Positions 1 through 8,240 are shown, numbered from the stretch's first letter. The stretch is DNA of 64,000 nucleotides from Pedobacter psychrodurus (GCF_004331735.1 NZ_SJSO01000011.1:1-64000); one strand, 5' to 3'. Numbers and translations: made by a program. The notes: generated by a model from the sequence alone, not told the origin.

Positions 1-60
1 ACCCAAAGCGCTTTGTCAATCCGGCAATGTACCCAAAGCGCTTTGTCAATCCGGCAATGT
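1..60. repeat. Perfect 30-bp tandem duplication
   Basis: Bases 1-30 are repeated exactly at 31-60. The unit contains the palindrome AAAGCGCTTT. No third copy follows. It may be a real tandem duplication or an assembly artefact if a contig starts here. Confidence 0.9.
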
Positions 61-453
61 GGCTCCTCACCACCCACGCTCATCAAAAAACAGCAGCACT
101 TTGTTTTGTGTTCAATTCTCGTGAAAGCTTTAACTCATCGCTTATGAACACAAAACCACTGCGTTTTAGGTTTGGTAGTGCTATTTGTTCTATACTGCAT
201 CTGTTTTTTGATTTTCTGCCACTTGGGATTGACGGGCGTTCTTCGGTGAAACCTGTGTATTATTAAAGCAGGCCAGCATAACGCCTAAAAACCCACACAT
301 CAAGATGTGTCCACACGATAGGCGCAGGCCGGAACCACGAAGTGCTCAGCGAAGCTAATCTTAATGCAACCTACAAACCCATACCAAAGCATTACGATTC
401 CCAATCAACCCGATAGCTATCGGGTTGGGAATGACGATGCAGCGTAGAAAAGA
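61..453. other. Intergenic region with dispersed repeat, no gene seen
   Basis: No convincing coding region. An open frame at 27-266 has no recognisable motif and begins inside the tandem repeat. From about 331 a 47-bp block (331-377) is shared exactly with 62310-62356, and a CCGATAGCTATCGG palindrome lies at 410-423. This is repeat-rich DNA downstream of the trp operon. Confidence 0.6.
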
Positions 454-520
454 TTAACCACCAAGACACAAAGAACACAAAGCGAATAATTTCTTGGTGT
501 CTTCGTGACTTAGTGGTAAA
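454..520. repeat. Long imperfect inverted repeat downstream of trpA
   Basis: The left arm (454-474) and right arm (492-519) are imperfect reverse complements built on the words ACCACCAAGACACAAAGA and TCTTGGTGTCTTCGTG. The element sits 3 bases beyond the trpA stop codon and could fold in the transcript and end or stabilise the trp mRNA. Similar palindromes are common between genes in Bacteroidota. The terminator role is inferred. Confidence 0.55.
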
Positions 521-523
521 AAA

Positions 524-1291
524 CTAAGCTTTAAACTTCTTCATAAAGTTGCTTACACTTTCTTCTAAATTCCCATCAGCAATGGCTTTAACGAAAGCAG
601 TACCAATAATAGCACCATTGGCATAAGAGCAAGCCTTATCAAAAGTCTGTTTATCGCTGATCCCGAAACCGATCATCGTTGGGTTCTTCAGGTTCAGGTT
701 TTTAATTCTGCTGAAATAAACTTCAGTGGTATTACCAACTTCGAGGTTTTTGCCCGTTGTGGCAGACGATGATAACAAATAGATAAATCCATTGGTTAAA
801 CCATCAATTTTATGGATACGTTCTTCAGCAGTTTGAGGTGTGATTAAAAACACATTGCTCAGGTTATGTTTTTCAAAGCAATCTTTATAAAATTCCTCAT
901 ACTCTACCATCGGCAAATCGGGAACAATACAACCATCTACCCCTACTTCGGCACAGGCTTCGCAGAAATTTTCTACGCCAAACTGCAAAACAGGGTTTAC
1001 ATATCCCATTAATAAAACGGGAATAGTTACGGTTTTACGCAAGTCTTTCAACTGTTCGAAAAGTAGGTTAAGCGTCATGCCCTGATCGAGTGACTGTTTG
1101 CTGCTGGCCTGAATTACAGGTCCATCGGCAACAGGATCGGAATAAGGAAAACCTATCTCGAGCATGTCGGCACCTGATTTTTCTAGTGCTTCGGCAATTT
1201 GAATGGTATCGCCAGTATTTGGATAACCAGCAGTATAGTATATTGATAATATATTTTTCTTCTCTTGGAAGAGTTGTTTAATTCGGTTCAT
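524..1291 (-). CDS. trpA: Tryptophan synthase alpha subunit
   Basis: Cleaves indole-3-glycerol phosphate to indole and glyceraldehyde 3-phosphate; the indole is channelled to TrpB in the alpha2-beta2 complex. The 255-residue TIM-barrel protein has the normal length. The two catalytic acids are visible: Glu45 in MLEIGFPYSDP and Asp56 in VADGP. The VPDLP loop and the phosphate-binding GFGIS segment are also present. It is the last gene of trpD-F-B-A, separated from trpB by about 160 bases holding a 14-bp tandem repeat. That gap is unusual, because trpB and trpA are often nearly contiguous. Confidence 0.97.
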   Translation of the reverse strand: MNRIKQLFQEKKNILSIYYTAGYPNTGDTIQIAEALEKSGADMLEIGFPYSDPVADGPVIQASSKQSLDQGMTLNLLFEQLKDLRKTVTIPVLLMGYVNPVLQFGVENFCEACAEVGVDGCIVPDLPMVEYEEFYKDCFEKHNLSNVFLITPQTAEERIHKIDGLTNGFIYLLSSSATTGKNLEVGNTTEVYFSRIKNLNLKNPTMIGFGISDKQTFDKACSYANGAIIGTAFVKAIADGNLEESVSNFMKKFKA

Positions 1292-1297
1292 GTTTTT

Positions 1298-1452
1298 GAG
1301 ATGTGAGATTGGAGATGTGAGATTGGAGATGTGAGATTGGAGATGTGAGATGTGAGATTGGAGATTAGGTGCTTATCAGAAAGTCCATCGTCTCATGTCT
1401 CATATCTATTGTCTCACATCTATTTCATCATATCTATTGTCTCAAATCTATC
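1298..1452. repeat. 14-bp tandem repeat and partial inverted copy between trpB and trpA
   Basis: Starting at 1298 the word GAGATGTGAGATTG occurs three times head to tail and then once in a longer form, ending near 1365. From about 1388 to 1450 the complementary flavour appears (TCTCATGTCTCATATC, GTCTCACATCTATT), so the tract could form an imperfect hairpin inside the trp transcript. It is probably a slippage-prone intergenic tract. An effect on the TrpB:TrpA ratio is only a possibility. Confidence 0.8.
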
Positions 1453-2658
1453 TTAAAGATTAAAATATTTAATATAGGTATCCAGATCCTTGTCGCCACG
1501 ACCTGAAAGGCAAACCACTACGTTTTCGCCACCCTTAAATTTCATTTTTTCTAAGTAAGCCAATGCGTGTGCACTTTCAATGGCAGGAATAATTCCTTCC
1601 AATTGAGTCAGTAATAATCCGGCATCTAAACTTTCTTCATCAGTTATGGAAACATATTGGCCACGGCCTGTTTTAAACAAATGTGCATGCTGTGGACCAA
1701 TACCCGGATAATCCAATCCAGCCGAAACCGAATGCGGCTCAACTACCTGTCCATCTGGCGTTTGCATTAAAATGCTTCTACTTCCATGGAGCACACCTTC
1801 TTTACCCAAATAAGTGGTTGCCGCAGAAAACCCGCTCGACACCCCTTTTCCGGCTGCTTCAACAGCAATCAGTTTTACATTTTCATCATCCATAAAATGA
1901 TAGAACATGCCCATGGCATTACTGCCGCCACCTACGCAAGCCAAAACATAATCTGGCTGGTCGCTACCCGTTTGCGCTAATAACTGTTTTTTGGTTTCCT
2001 CCGAGATAATCGATTGGAAAATCGCTACCATATCAGGATAAGGATGTGGACCAACTACCGAACCAATAATGTAATGTGTATCAACAGGATTATTAATCCA
2101 ATCGCGCATCGCTTCGTTAGTGGCGTCTTTTAGGGTTTTACTCCCTGAACTTGCCGGAACAACCTTAGCGCCCAACATTTTCATACGGGCCACGTTTGGT
2201 GCCTGGCGTTCTATATCAACCTCGCCCATGTAAATTACACATTCCAGGTTACGTAGTGCACATACGGTTGCCGTAGCCACCCCGTGCTGACCAGCGCCTG
2301 TTTCGGCGATAATCCTTTTTTTGCCTAGCTTCTCGGCCAATAAAATCTGTCCGATGGTATTGTTGATCTTATGGGCACCGGTATGGTTTAAATCTTCCCT
2401 TTTCAAGAAAATATTGGCACCATATCTTTCCGAATATCTTTTGGCAAGATATAAAGGCGAAGGACGGCCAACATAATCTTTCAATAATTGATGAAATTCC
2501 TTTTGAAAATCGGCATCATCAATAATCTTTAAATAGTTTTGACGCAATTCCTCTACGTTTGGATAAAGCATTTCGGGGATGTACGCGCCACCAAAATCTC
2601 CATAATATCCTTTTTCGTTTACTTTGTATTTCATAATATTTTTATCTACTTCTGTCAC
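1453..2658 (-). CDS. trpB: Tryptophan synthase beta subunit
   Basis: PLP enzyme that condenses indole with serine to give tryptophan. The 401 residues match the usual length. The PLP Schiff-base lysine is Lys97 in HTGAHKINN. The phosphate-binding loop [12 protein letters not shown] and the GAGQHG motif are present. It is the third gene of the operon. A dispersed repeat (2682-2766) separates it from trpF upstream. The sequence is TrpB1-like, the form that partners TrpA, consistent with trpA next to it. Confidence 0.98.
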   Translation of the reverse strand: MTEVDKNIMKYKVNEKGYYGDFGGAYIPEMLYPNVEELRQNYLKIIDDADFQKEFHQLLKDYVGRPSPLYLAKRYSERYGANIFLKREDLNHTGAHKINNTIGQILLAEKLGKKRIIAETGAGQHGVATATVCALRNLECVIYMGEVDIERQAPNVARMKMLGAKVVPASSGSKTLKDATNEAMRDWINNPVDTHYIIGSVVGPHPYPDMVAIFQSIISEETKKQLLAQTGSDQPDYVLACVGGGSNAMGMFYHFMDDENVKLIAVEAAGKGVSSGFSAATTYLGKEGVLHGSRSILMQTPDGQVVEPHSVSAGLDYPGIGPQHAHLFKTGRGQYVSITDEESLDAGLLLTQLEGIIPAIESAHALAYLEKMKFKGGENVVVCLSGRGDKDLDTYIKYFNL

Positions 2659-2681
2659 ATTAATAAATTTTACGGAGAGAT

Positions 2682-2766
2682 CGTCATTCCCGCGCAGGCG
2701 GGAATCTTAAAGCTTATTGCATTATGATTCCCAATTGACCCGATAGCTATCGGGTTGGGAATGACG
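2682..2766. repeat. Dispersed palindromic repeat between trpF and trpB
   Basis: Contains two palindromic modules: an ATTCCCGCGCAGGCGGGAAT stem and CCCGATAGCTATCGGG (2739-2754) flanked by inverted GATTCCCAA/TTGGGAATGAC. Related modules occur at 391-434, 5973-5988, 36605-36622, 50563-50580 and 62370-62400. It lies inside an operon and would form strong hairpins in the mRNA. Confidence 0.8.
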
Positions 2767-2799
2767 GATTAACTGTATTTTAATTAAATCAGGATGACA

Positions 2800-3432
2800 T
2801 TATTTCGTGCTCATTTCTTTAATAAATTCCTTAATCTTCTCCGCATCTTTTAAGCCTGGCTCAATTTCAAATCTGCTATTGATATCCAAAGCATATAAAC
2901 GCTCATCATGTATATCTTTTATGGCGGGGGCATGTTCTAAATCAATTCCGCCACTTAAAAAGTAAGGTTTGTTGTAAGTATATCGGTCTAAAACAGACCA
3001 ATTGAATGTTTTTCCTGATCCACCATGTGTTTTAGTTTTGGTATCAAACAGGAAATAATCCGCCACACCTAAATAAGGCTCCAGACCAGAAAAATCAAAA
3101 TCTTCATCTATTCCAAAAGCTTTAATCACTTCTAAAGGGGGAAAGCTTGATTTTAACGCTTCACAGTATTCAGGTAATTCGCTTCCATGTAACTGAACAG
3201 CTTTTAGCTTTAATAAGTTTACTTTATCCTTTACCTTTTCAAGGTCTTCGTTTACAAAAACACCTGCGGTTTTAATTTCTGAGGGGATGTATTTAATCAG
3301 TTCGGCAGAAACATCGCTGATCAGTCTGGGTGATTTCTCATAGAAGATAAAGCCCAGATAATCTGGCTGCAAGTTAGCAACCGCAGCAATATTGGCTGCC
3401 AAACGCATTCCACAAACTTTTAACTTTAACAT
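2800..3432 (-). CDS. trpF: Phosphoribosylanthranilate isomerase
   Basis: Amadori rearrangement of phosphoribosylanthranilate to CdRP in tryptophan synthesis. I place the start at the ATG at 3432, giving 210 residues beginning MLKLKVCGMR, the canonical TrpF start with catalytic Cys7. The frame is open further upstream, but that extension lies within trpD. The catalytic Asp lies in LFDTKTKTHGGSGKTF. The gene overlaps the trpD stop by 7 bases, which suggests translational coupling. In related operons trpC usually sits between trpD and trpF; here it is missing. Confidence 0.95.
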   Translation of the reverse strand: MLKLKVCGMRLAANIAAVANLQPDYLGFIFYEKSPRLISDVSAELIKYIPSEIKTAGVFVNEDLEKVKDKVNLLKLKAVQLHGSELPEYCEALKSSFPPLEVIKAFGIDEDFDFSGLEPYLGVADYFLFDTKTKTHGGSGKTFNWSVLDRYTYNKPYFLSGGIDLEHAPAIKDIHDERLYALDINSRFEIEPGLKDAEKIKEFIKEMSTK

Positions 3433-4415
3433 GCCAATAGTTTTTTGAAACTCTCCAGTGCTTTTTTGCTCATTAAAGATTCTTCTGCCTCGTAAAAACA
3501 ATCGGCAAAAGATAGCGTAGGTTTTATGGTTTTAATCGCCAATGCCGAATTACAAAGCACCACATTGTTCTGTACATCTGTAGCTTCGCCATTTAAAACA
3601 TCCATAAATATTTTGGCTGATGATTCTACGGTATCGCCGCCCTTAATGGCATTGGTATCCACCTTTTCAAAACCCATATCCTGAAGGGTTAAAATCTGTT
3701 CGCCCTTATTCGAAAAGGTTTTCACATCACAGGTTAACGAAACCTCGTCATAACCTTCTAATGCATGTACAATGGTATAACTTTTATCGGTATCCTGGTA
3801 TAAATAAGCATATAAACGGGCCAGCTCCAAACTAAAAACCCCTACCATCTGGTATTTTGGCTGCCCAGGGTTAACCATGGGCCCCAGCATATTAAAAAAT
3901 GTTTTTACCCCAAGTTCCTTACGGATCGGCGCTACAATTTTCATGGCAGGATTAAACAAAGGGGCGTGTAAAAAACAGATCCCTGCAGTATCTAAATTGC
4001 GTCTTAAAGTATCTTCGTTATTGGTAAAAGTATAACCTAAATATTCCATTACGTTAGAAGAGCCACAGCCCGAAGAAACGCCGTAATTACCATGTTTAGC
4101 CACATGATGGCCAGCACCTGCCACTACAAATGAAGACAAGGTTGAAATATTGAAAGTGTCTTTACCGTCACCACCGGTACCACAAAGATCAATCAGGTCG
4201 TAACCCGATAAATTTACTTTAACACACATATCAAGCATCGCATCACGAAAGCCCTGCAGCTCCTGCACGGTAATGTTGCGCATGGCATAAGCGGTAATAA
4301 AAGCAGCAATTTGCGAAGAATTAAATGCCCCTTCGGAAACTGAAATCAAAATGTTCTTTGCCTCTTCCCTGCTAAAACTCTTGTTTTCGAATAAATGGTT
4401 TAATATTTTTTTCAT
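3426..4415 (-). CDS. trpD: Anthranilate phosphoribosyltransferase
   Basis: Transfers phosphoribose from PRPP to anthranilate. The 329 residues match the family. The PRPP-binding GTGGD motif is at residues 79-83, followed by KDTFNIST, and KHGNYGVSSGCGSSNVMEYLG also fits the family. It is the first structural gene after the trp attenuator, about 150 bases downstream of the terminator hairpin. There is no fused TrpG domain, and neither trpE nor trpG is beside it, so anthranilate must be made by genes elsewhere. Confidence 0.97.
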   Translation of the reverse strand: MKKILNHLFENKSFSREEAKNILISVSEGAFNSSQIAAFITAYAMRNITVQELQGFRDAMLDMCVKVNLSGYDLIDLCGTGGDGKDTFNISTLSSFVVAGAGHHVAKHGNYGVSSGCGSSNVMEYLGYTFTNNEDTLRRNLDTAGICFLHAPLFNPAMKIVAPIRKELGVKTFFNMLGPMVNPGQPKYQMVGVFSLELARLYAYLYQDTDKSYTIVHALEGYDEVSLTCDVKTFSNKGEQILTLQDMGFEKVDTNAIKGGDTVESSAKIFMDVLNGEATDVQNNVVLCNSALAIKTIKPTLSFADCFYEAEESLMSKKALESFKKLLAC

Positions 4416-4440
4416 GTTTTGTGTTCAATCTGCTCGCCAT

Positions 4441-4560
4441 GGTTTGTGTCTCCACAAACCATTTATGTTTATTCCAGTTCGTGAAGACACGAACCGGGGC
4501 GATGTTAATACCTAATTCTCTAAACCACCCCGTCCTTCGGCCACCCCTCCACGGGAGGGG
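4441..4560. repeat. Three hairpins between trp attenuator and trpD
   Basis: Three short inverted repeats lie in the leader: GGTTTGTGTCTCCACAAACC (4441-4460), CCAGTTCGTGAAGACACGAA (from 4473) closing at 4496, and CCCCTCCACGGGAGGGG (4544-4560). They resemble dispersed intergenic repeats rather than part of the attenuator, although they would be in the trp mRNA. An open frame across them on the minus strand is not a credible gene. Confidence 0.6.
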
Positions 4561-4567
4561 AAGGCAT

Positions 4568-4599
4568 AAAAAAAGGATTGCTTTTTGGGCAATCCTTTT
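4568..4599 (-). terminator. trp operon attenuator terminator
   Basis: On the minus strand an 11-bp perfect stem AAAAGGATTGC / GCAATCCTTTT (arms 4599-4589 and 4581-4571, 7-nt loop) is followed by a run of seven T (4574-4568). It lies between the Trp-rich leader peptide and trpD. There is no upstream minus-strand gene for it to terminate, because the next gene is divergent. It is therefore best read as the attenuator. Confidence 0.85.
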
Positions 4600-4644
4600 C
4601 ATTGTGTATAAAATATTTTAAAATATATAACAATAGAATTTGCC
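4588..4644 (-). promoter_or_regulatory. Candidate trp antiterminator pairing
   Basis: GGCAAATTCT (minus strand, 4644-4635), beginning at the last base of the leader peptide stop codon, can pair with AGGATTGCC (4596-4588), the 5' arm of the terminator, giving about nine pairs with one bulge. A ribosome stalled at the Trp codons would leave this segment free; a ribosome at the stop codon would cover it. This is the expected logic of ribosome-mediated attenuation. The pairing was worked out by eye. Confidence 0.6.
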
Positions 4645-4697
4645 TAACGAATTTCGTTATGCCACCACCAATTGTTATTTAAGTTTTTAATGATCAT
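4644..4697 (-). CDS. trpL: trp operon leader peptide with WWW
   Basis: A 17-codon frame, MIIKNLNNNWWWHNEIR, with three consecutive TGG codons (4662-4670) and a TAG stop. It lies about 45 bases before the attenuator terminator and about 230 bases before trpD. By analogy with trpL of enterobacteria its translation senses charged tRNA-Trp: stalling at the Trp codons favours the antiterminator and expression of trpD-F-B-A. Three Trp codons in 17 are very unlikely by chance in front of a Trp biosynthesis operon. It is far too short for ordinary gene calling. Confidence 0.88.
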   Translation of the reverse strand: MIIKNLNNNWWWHNEIR

Positions 4698-4709
4698 GTT
4701 TGTATAAAG

Positions 4710-4741
4710 CAAATATTGACATAGTTTTTTAATATTCCAAA
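4710..4741 (-). promoter_or_regulatory. Candidate trp operon promoter
   Basis: On the minus strand TTTG (4741-4738) is followed after 20 bases by AATATTTG (4717-4710), one mismatch from the Bacteroidota -7 element TAnnTTTG. The transcript would start only about 8 bases before the leader ATG, so the leader peptide would be nearly leaderless. It also overlaps the start region of the divergent K+ channel gene. Confidence 0.5.
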
Positions 4742-4757
4742 ATCTTTCTAAAAATAT

Positions 4758-5699
4758 ATGGCTTTCTTTAAAAGAAAAGTACAGTTTAATGATGATTTCG
4801 GTTTCGGATCTAATCCCGTAACCAAAAACCAGCGCATGCTTAACCCTGATGGTTCTGCAAATATTGAGCGTACCGGCCTACCCTGGTTTAAGTTCGATGA
4901 TACCTACACCCGCCTGGTTACCATGAGCTGGCCGCGGTTTTTCTTTGTCATCCTCCTCGCCTACCTTGTTGTAAATACAATTTTTGCAGTTTTATACAAT
5001 GTTGTGGGTATTGAAAATTTAAATGGTGCCAAAGGTGTAACGCTTCGCGATCAGTTTTTTGATGCATTTTTCTTCTCAGCCCAAACCATTTCTACTGTGG
5101 GTTATGGCCATATTTCGCCACAGGGATTTATTACCAGTATCCTGGCGGCTTTCGAAAGTATGCTGGGCCTGTTAGCTTTTGCATTGGCTACAGGCTTATT
5201 GTATGGCCGTTTCAGTCGGCCAACCTCTAAAGTAAGTTTTAGCAAAAAAATGGTGATTGCACCTTATGAGAAAGGCCATGGTTTAATGTGTCGTTTGGTT
5301 AACCTCCGCCGTAACCAGCTTATCGAAGTTGAAGTGCAAATGGTAATGTCGTACAACGAAACGGTTGATGGTAAACATGTGAGAAGGTTTTACCCTTTGA
5401 CACTGGAACGTGATAAAATTGGTATCCTCTCTTTAAACTGGACTTTGGTACACCCCATTACGGAAGAAAGTCCGTTTTTCGAAAAATCATTAACCGAGCT
5501 TCAGCATGCCGAAGTAGAAGTTTTTGTGATCCTTAAAGCTTTTGACGATACTTTCTCACAGACGATTCATACCAGAACCAGTTATCAGGATGAAGAAATC
5601 GAAATGGATGCTAAGTTTGAGAAAATGTACTACCATAACGAAGAAGGCAAAATGGTAATGGATTATAGTAAGCTGGATAAGGTTACACGAACGGTGTAA
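4758..5699 (+). CDS. Inward-rectifier type potassium channel (KirBac-like)
   Basis: Inner-membrane K+ channel. The 313-residue protein has a cytoplasmic N-terminus, a slide-helix region with WPRFFF, an outer helix (about residues 60-83), a pore helix, the selectivity filter TVGYGH at 113-118, an inner helix (about 125-150), and a C-terminal beta-rich Kir domain. This order and length match bacterial Kir channels, homologues of eukaryotic Kir. It is transcribed alone, divergently from the trp operon, with no obvious functional link. Confidence 0.93.
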   Translation: MAFFKRKVQFNDDFGFGSNPVTKNQRMLNPDGSANIERTGLPWFKFDDTYTRLVTMSWPRFFFVILLAYLVVNTIFAVLYNVVGIENLNGAKGVTLRDQFFDAFFFSAQTISTVGYGHISPQGFITSILAAFESMLGLLAFALATGLLYGRFSRPTSKVSFSKKMVIAPYEKGHGLMCRLVNLRRNQLIEVEVQMVMSYNETVDGKHVRRFYPLTLERDKIGILSLNWTLVHPITEESPFFEKSLTELQHAEVEVFVILKAFDDTFSQTIHTRTSYQDEEIEMDAKFEKMYYHNEEGKMVMDYSKLDKVTRTV

Positions 5700-6282
5700 G
5701 GGGCTTCTTTTCCCTTTTTGAGAAAGTTTTTTTTTGTTTTTTTTGGAAAGCAGGTTTCAGCGCTGGTCGGTTGCAGTAGTGCCGTTATCCGCTTTATCCC
5801 GATGCTCATTTAGTGCCGAATCATCGGCAAAGGATCGGGATGCTCGCTACTACCGGGTTTAGGTTACTTCATTAATGCTACAATTTAAGTATTAGGTGAG
5901 TTTGGCTTTAGTTATTTCCATCCAGCTAAGCCTCAGCACCCCATCTCCGTTCTACTTAGATCGGCCTAACATCCCGATAGCTATCGGGATTGGGCATGCA
6001 CTACTCAAGCCAAACCACAAACTTTCAAACAATAAATTTTAAGCCGACAATTTTGTTTCTTTTGTTGTCAAAAGAAAAAAGCCCGTCTGGCCAAGACAAA
6101 ATATTTTTTTTTGGTGGTGCTGTCATCCTGAGGCACTGCCTGTCCCGATTTCGGGAAAGGATCTGTTCCATAGCTGCAGATAGCAGGATATTTAAGGTTG
6201 CTGCAAACAAAAAGGATTTTCGCTACTACCAGGTTTAGTGATCAGGGGCTGCAACCGAACAAAGAAAAGCCCAGCTACCGCA
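5700..6282. other. Repeat-rich intergenic region, no gene seen
   Basis: Holds a CCCGATAGCTATCGGG palindrome (5973-5988) and a block of the type CAGTAGTGCCGTTATCCGC ... CGCTACTACCGGGTTTA (about 5776-5870) that recurs in variant form near 36450-36525. A part of it (CGCTACTACCAGGTTTA) recurs near 6220. Small open frames on both strands are repeat sequence with no recognisable protein features. The far end (about 6283-6310) belongs to another repeat, which overlaps the next gene. Confidence 0.6.
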
Positions 6283-7143
6283 TTAAGATTGCTTCGTACC
6301 TCGCAATGACGATACCTCTTGTATAAAATCCACAATATCCTTATACAAATCATTTCCACCAAAAATCATCTGGCTGATCATTGGTACATGGCTTTTACCT
6401 TTGATTTCTTTTATTTCTACCGGAATATGATTCGCCTTAAGCTTTTCATATAATCTCGGCGTTTGCAGTTTAATGGCACCATAAGTTTTGCTTCCATAAA
6501 AAAGCAAATGTGGATTTTTGATATTGTTTACATAATCTAGCGGTGAGGCCGTTTTCCAAACCGCAGGTTGATCAGTAAAAGTTCTGATGAAATCGAAATA
6601 AAAATGGTCTTTTTCGGCCGTGGTTAAATATTCCTGCATATCAAGTCCGAAAGGATCGTTAAGGATTATACCTTTAATTGGGTTTTTAATGCCAGTTTTT
6701 TTAAAATATTTGGGATCGGCATTGATCAGTTCGCCCAGATGTGCGCCAGCCGAATGCCCCATCACAAAAATCTTCTCCGGACTGGCCGTGTAATCAGCAA
6801 TATGTTCTTGTACCCATTTTACAGCCAAAGCACAATCATCGCCCATTTTTTCATATTGAACGTTAGGCGCCAAAGGGTAATTGATAATTACGGTAACTAC
6901 ACCTTTACGCGCGAAGTTTCTGCCCAACCACCAATAAGTTTCTTTCTTCCCGCTGCTCCAGGAACCTCCATGAATAAAAACCAGAACAGGTTTATCTTTT
7001 ATACTATCGTTTTTATAAAAAATATTTAACGTATTGGCTTCATCAGCATTGCCCGCGTAATTTATATTTTTAGCTTTTTTTAGCTGGGCCGAAGAAAGTA
7101 TCGTTTGAAATAAGAGCATCAATAAAACAAGGGATTTGTACAT
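6283..7143 (-). CDS. Secreted alpha/beta hydrolase (carboxylesterase-like)
   Basis: Probable periplasmic esterase. Signal peptide at residues 1-19, oxyanion motif HGG at 58-60, and nucleophile Ser131 in GHSAGA. The acid and histidine are presumably in the C-terminal third (GKSHVPMI near 255). The family resembles lipase/BD-FAE-type hydrolases of about 280 residues; the substrate is unknown. The last residues, SSLRGTKQS, are encoded by a dispersed intergenic repeat (ATTGCTTCGTACCTCGCAATGACGA), so the original stop codon was probably replaced when the repeat landed. Confidence 0.85.
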   Translation of the reverse strand: MYKSLVLLMLLFQTILSSAQLKKAKNINYAGNADEANTLNIFYKNDSIKDKPVLVFIHGGSWSSGKKETYWWLGRNFARKGVVTVIINYPLAPNVQYEKMGDDCALAVKWVQEHIADYTASPEKIFVMGHSAGAHLGELINADPKYFKKTGIKNPIKGIILNDPFGLDMQEYLTTAEKDHFYFDFIRTFTDQPAVWKTASPLDYVNNIKNPHLLFYGSKTYGAIKLQTPRLYEKLKANHIPVEIKEIKGKSHVPMISQMIFGGNDLYKDIVDFIQEVSSLRGTKQS

Positions 7144-7194
7144 AAAAAAGGTTTATCATCTCAATAGTTAAATAAACGAAATTGTTGTAAAGGT

Positions 7195-7366
7195 GGATTT
7201 TTGGAATAGTATCAAGTAATGAGTATCAAGTATCGAGACATAATCCATCAAAAGGATAAACCCTAACCGCTATACGCTACCCTAATTTACCTTCTGCCCT
7301 CAACCTTAAGTAGTATCAAGATGAAAGTACCAGGTATCGAGACATTCTAACCCTAAACCCTAACCG
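7195..7366. repeat. Intergenic word-repeat tract
   Basis: Variants of GAGTATCAAGTATCGAGACA and CCCTAACCGCTA recur here, and the same words reappear at about 8190-8230 on the other side of the SDR gene. No gene is visible. This is one of several tracts of loosely repeated words in the window. Confidence 0.6.
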
Positions 7367-8185
7367 CTACCCTTTTATCAAGGGATTCTTTTCCTTCGCA
7401 AACAGATCAAAAACCTTTTTATCTACAAAAGCTGGAAAAAGTTTATTCATCCAGACCGCCAGTTTTCCTTGTCCGGTCATAATTAACGTACGTTTACGTT
7501 TTTCGATACCGTCGGCAATAATGCTCGCTACTTCTTCTGATGTCATCATTTTACCTTCATCCATGCTGGTTTCGCCATGTGCGGCGCCATCTTTCGATAA
7601 GGCCGTTACACGGATATTCGACGCTGTAAAACCTGGGCAGGCCAAGAGCACGTTTACACCTGTTTTTAAAAGTTCGGTACGTAAAGATTCCATAAATCCG
7701 TTCATTGCAAATTTAGAAGCCGAATAACCTGTTCTGCCCGGCAAACCCCGGTAACCTGCAATCGATGATATGCCCACCACTGTTCCTTTGGTTTTCAAAA
7801 TCTCTGGCAAGGCATATTTGGTACAATAAACGGTTCCCCAAAAGTTCACATCCATCAGGTTTTTAAGTACCGATAGATCTAAATCGTTAAACAGTGCACG
7901 CATCGATAATCCGGCATTGTTTACCAGAATATCAATCTTTTGAAACGAAACCAAAGCCTGTTTGATAATCAGTTCGCAATCTCCTTCTTTACTTACATCG
8001 GCCTGAACAGCCACAGCCCTGATGTCATATTTTTTTTCCAGATCAGCAGTAATTTCGCAAAGGGTTACATATTGACGGGCGGCCAAAACCAAATTAGCGC
8101 CACGTTTAGCAAATTCTTCCGCACAAGCTTTTCCGATTCCGCTCGATGCGCCAGTGATGATGATTACTTTATCTTTTAGATCCAT
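7367..8185 (-). CDS. Short-chain dehydrogenase/reductase (SDR)
   Basis: NAD(P)-dependent oxidoreductase of the classical SDR family, 272 residues from the ATG at 8185. A TTG four codons upstream is a less likely start. Cofactor motif TGASSGIG at residues 11-18, NNAG in LVNNAGLSM, and the active-site Ser and YSASK (Tyr-x3-Lys) around 155-165. The C-terminal region (IADGIEKRKRTLIMTGQGK) resembles DltE/YqjQ-like SDRs. The substrate cannot be inferred. It stands alone between intergenic word repeats. Confidence 0.9.
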   Translation of the reverse strand: MDLKDKVIIITGASSGIGKACAEEFAKRGANLVLAARQYVTLCEITADLEKKYDIRAVAVQADVSKEGDCELIIKQALVSFQKIDILVNNAGLSMRALFNDLDLSVLKNLMDVNFWGTVYCTKYALPEILKTKGTVVGISSIAGYRGLPGRTGYSASKFAMNGFMESLRTELLKTGVNVLLACPGFTASNIRVTALSKDGAAHGETSMDEGKMMTSEEVASIIADGIEKRKRTLIMTGQGKLAVWMNKLFPAFVDKKVFDLFAKEKNPLIKG

Positions 8186-8240
8186 TTGTAGTTGCAAGTA
8201 TTAAGTAGCGAGTATCAAGAACCAAGACTGGATACTGTTT

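Noticed and set aside
27..266. 79-codon open frame on the plus strand
   Set aside because: It starts inside the tandem repeat, has no protein-like motifs and no neighbour in common, so I treat it as non-coding.
1298..1365. Short repeats between trpB and trpA as a CRISPR array
   Set aside because: The 14-bp units are contiguous with no unique spacers.
4372..4602. 76-codon minus-strand frame spanning the trp leader
   Set aside because: It crosses the attenuator terminator and three hairpins and overlaps trpD; the sequence is explained by those elements.
5990..6238. Open frames on both strands between the K+ channel and hydrolase genes
   Set aside because: They lie in dispersed repeats shared with other gaps and have no protein features.
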